Shown: positions 41,197 through 42,852 of the stretch, one piece after another
Layout of the letters: each line of letters begins with the position of its first letter
Position numbering within the stretch: position 1 is the first letter of the stretch
Program-made: the position numbers and the translations under genes
Origin: JBPOHE01 sp052035915
GTDB lineage: Bacteria; Pseudomonadota; Gammaproteobacteria; Chromatiales; Chromatiaceae
DNA: 42,852 nucleotides
Direction of reading: 5' to 3'
Assembly: GCA_052035915.1 (NCBI GenBank)
Contig: JBPOHE010000046.1
Location: forward strand, 1-42,852
Notes under the pieces: generated by a model
Told to the model about the DNA's origin: nothing
Database searches by the model: none
The model's input: the letters and a program-made list of their open reading frames with translations, nothing else

Positions 41197-42852
41197 ATGA
41201 AGACTCGGAGGAACGGATTTCTTTGCTACGCCCACTGCAACGGCAAGTCACTGTCGCGCGGCTTCGTTGAGGAGCTGAAGCGCCACCTGAACCAAGTACA
41301 ACCCGAGCACGGTCACCGTGCCTGGTCCGACCAGGATATCCGTGATGGCCGAGACTGGCCCAGCGAGGTCCGGCAGGCCTTGGACCAAGCGGCTTACGCG
41401 GTCCTGTTCGTCAACATCGAGCTGCTGGACTCGGAGTTCGTACGGCTCGTGGAGCTGCCGGCACTGCTGGAGGCGGCACAACGTGATGGCCTGCTGTTGT
41501 TGGCGCTACGGGTCAGCCATTGCCACCTACCCGACTGGCTGGCGCGTATCCAGTTCTCGAACCAGGAAGAAACACCACTGGGTGCAGCCAGGAAGACAAC
41601 ACGAGACCGCGCTTACGAGGCAGTTAGAGAGCGCGTTGCCGAGCATTTGACCGGCTCTGCCGGGCCATCCCAGGCCGTTCGACTGATGAGCGAGGTCTCA
41701 TCGCCCCCGGCTGCTGGTCCGACGTCTGGCCTGGTCGGCGCCGATCAGAACGCGGCGGCCACGGTACCATTGGACCTGGCCGATGCGCTCTCACAGCGCG
41801 TCGCCGAAGACCTCGAAGCCATTCGTGAGCGGTATCGTCGCGGCGAGAGGGCTACCGCCATCGCCGAGATGGACAAGCTGCTTGCGATGCCGGCCTGGCC
41901 TCACCTCGACGCACGCCTGCGCGGGCGCATCCTGCGCACCGCCGCTCTGTACCGGCTGATCGATGGCCCCGACAGGGATGGCGCCCGTGTACTGGCGGGG
42001 CGGGCGCTGGTGGAAGACCCTGAAGGGGATGGACAGGTCGTCTCTGCCCAACTGGTCTACCGCACTGAAGGAACAGCGTCTGCACTCGCTTTACTCGAAA
42101 AGCCGGTATCGTCAGAGGCGCGAAAGCTCAAGGCCGGCATTCTGATCGAATCGCGACGTGCTCAGGAGGCCATGGCATTGCTGGAGGAGCCGGAGGGCGA
42201 GCCCAACGGCGAGGTCTTCCGCCTGCGTGCCCTGGCCCTGCTCGTACTGCGCAGGTTGCCAGATGCGGCCGAGGCCATCGACCGGGCGACCGCCCTGGAC
42301 CCCGATGCCTTTGCGCTCCGCACGGCTGGGGCGGTGTTGGATTTTTGGCGCGCCTGCACGCCCGCGGCCCTGAACCTTGCGGACCATCCGTTCGCGCCGT
42401 TGCCCTTTCCCCGGGCGCTCGTCCGCGCCGACGACCGTTCCCAGGCTGCTCTGCAGCGGGCAGGCGAAGGATTCACCTCGGTTATCGAGCAATTGTCGAA
42501 GCACTCCCCCGAGTGGACCCACTGGTCCACTTGGCGCCTCGTCTGTCTTCTTGTGTCCGGCAAGTGGATCGCGGCGGCGACCGATCTGGCGCAACGACTC
42601 TTAAACGGTGCGGATCCTCTCCCCCTGTGGGCACTGCTCTGGGCCGTGCATTACGAGGTCGTCTTCGACCATGCGGCCGTGAAGGACCGGCTTTACGCGG
42701 TCTCTCCGGATCAGCAGAGCTTCGTCGGGTGCGACCTCTGGATAATGTTGCTCCGAGATGTATCCTACAACTCATTAATTAACAGCCTGGATACTCTTGA
42801 TGGCCATCATCCTTCAGCCGCGTCCCAACGAAGTCACGATCCAAGTCACGAT
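41197..42852 (+). CDS. TIR-TPR protein, 3' end beyond the window
   Basis: An open frame of 552 codons with no stop before the window ends. Residues about 7-125 are a TIR domain (GFLCYAHCNGKSLSRGF, AWSDQDIRDGRDW, AAYAVLFVNIELLDSEFVRLVELPALL, with E86 at the likely catalytic position). A linker follows, then from about residue 195 helical TPR-like repeats such as RALALLVLRRLPDAAEAIDRATALDPD (about 360-385). The stretch after about 42760 changes base composition and repeats AAGTCACGATCC near the edge, so the last 30 residues are doubtful. In-frame stop at 41182 limits the start to the ATG at 41197. Likely sensor/effector of the TIR-SLOG operon. Confidence 0.75.
   Translation, partial: MKTRRNGFLCYAHCNGKSLSRGFVEELKRHLNQVQPEHGHRAWSDQDIRDGRDWPSEVRQALDQAAYAVLFVNIELLDSEFVRLVELPALLEAAQRDGLLLLALRVSHCHLPDWLARIQFSNQEETPLGAARKTTRDRAYEAVRERVAEHLTGSAGPSQAVRLMSEVSSPPAAGPTSGLVGADQNAAATVPLDLADALSQRVAEDLEAIRERYRRGERATAIAEMDKLLAMPAWPHLDARLRGRILRTAALYRLIDGPDRDGARVLAGRALVEDPEGDGQVVSAQLVYRTEGTASALALLEKPVSSEARKLKAGILIESRRAQEAMALLEEPEGEPNGEVFRLRALALLVLRRLPDAAEAIDRATALDPDAFALRTAGAVLDFWRACTPAALNLADHPFAPLPFPRALVRADDRSQAALQRAGEGFTSVIEQLSKHSPEWTHWSTWRLVCLLVSGKWIAAATDLAQRLLNGADPLPLWALLWAVHYEVVFDHAAVKDRLYAVSPDQQSFVGCDLWIMLLRDVSYNSLINSLDTLDGHHPSAASQRSHDPSHD

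Overview
The window looks like chromosome of a high-GC gammaproteobacterium, most plausibly a sulfur-metabolising Chromatiales (purple sulfur) relative. The reasons are the pncC / recA-recX-alaS order typical of gammaproteobacteria, a dissimilatory-type ATP sulfurylase (sat), and an SHP / diheme cytochrome / cytochrome b561 operon with its own two-component pair. The species is an inference.

Layout. 1-1577 (minus) is the end of a DUF5691-SWIM zinc-finger pair. 1899-10264 (minus) is a tightly packed glycan operon: two paralogous GT-C membrane glycosyltransferases with TPR tails, two GT2 enzymes, a methyltransferase, GtrA, an NAD-dependent epimerase and a small membrane protein. 10603-18843 holds a DUF454 protein, sat, a PDC-like sensor protein, a CZB zinc protein, a heme-sensing GGDEF/EAL protein and a DUF4239 protein. 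19038-22737 is the cytochrome operon plus response regulator and kinase. 23001-27882 holds a Cache protein, an Fnr-like regulator, Uup, PncC and ThpR. 34175-38490 is recA-recX-alaS.

Two accessory regions stand out. (1) 28603-33584, lodged between pncC-thpR and recA, is an AT-richer array of integron gene cassettes with no integrase in the window. Four attC sites can be proved internally: the R'' box of each cassette is the exact reverse complement of the box at that cassette's own 5' junction. The cargo is a trypsin-like protease plus Trypco1 protein, a DUF2513 protein, a secreted DsrE protein, a DUF4062 (TIR-like) protein, HicB with a frameshifted HicA, and a DUF4160/DUF2442 pair. (2) 38668-42852, just after alaS, is a putative nucleotide-signalling defence operon: a TIR protein with a one-base frameshift near its 3' end, a SLOG/LSDAT protein, a small three-helix membrane protein and a TIR-TPR protein that runs off the window.

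Five copies of an intergenic double-palindrome element of about 120 bp are spread over the window; copies 4 and 5 bracket the cassette array. A 14-bp-period palindromic repeat sits at the left edge of the array, and a 134-bp REP-like unit is duplicated inside it. No rRNA, tRNA or CRISPR array was recognised.
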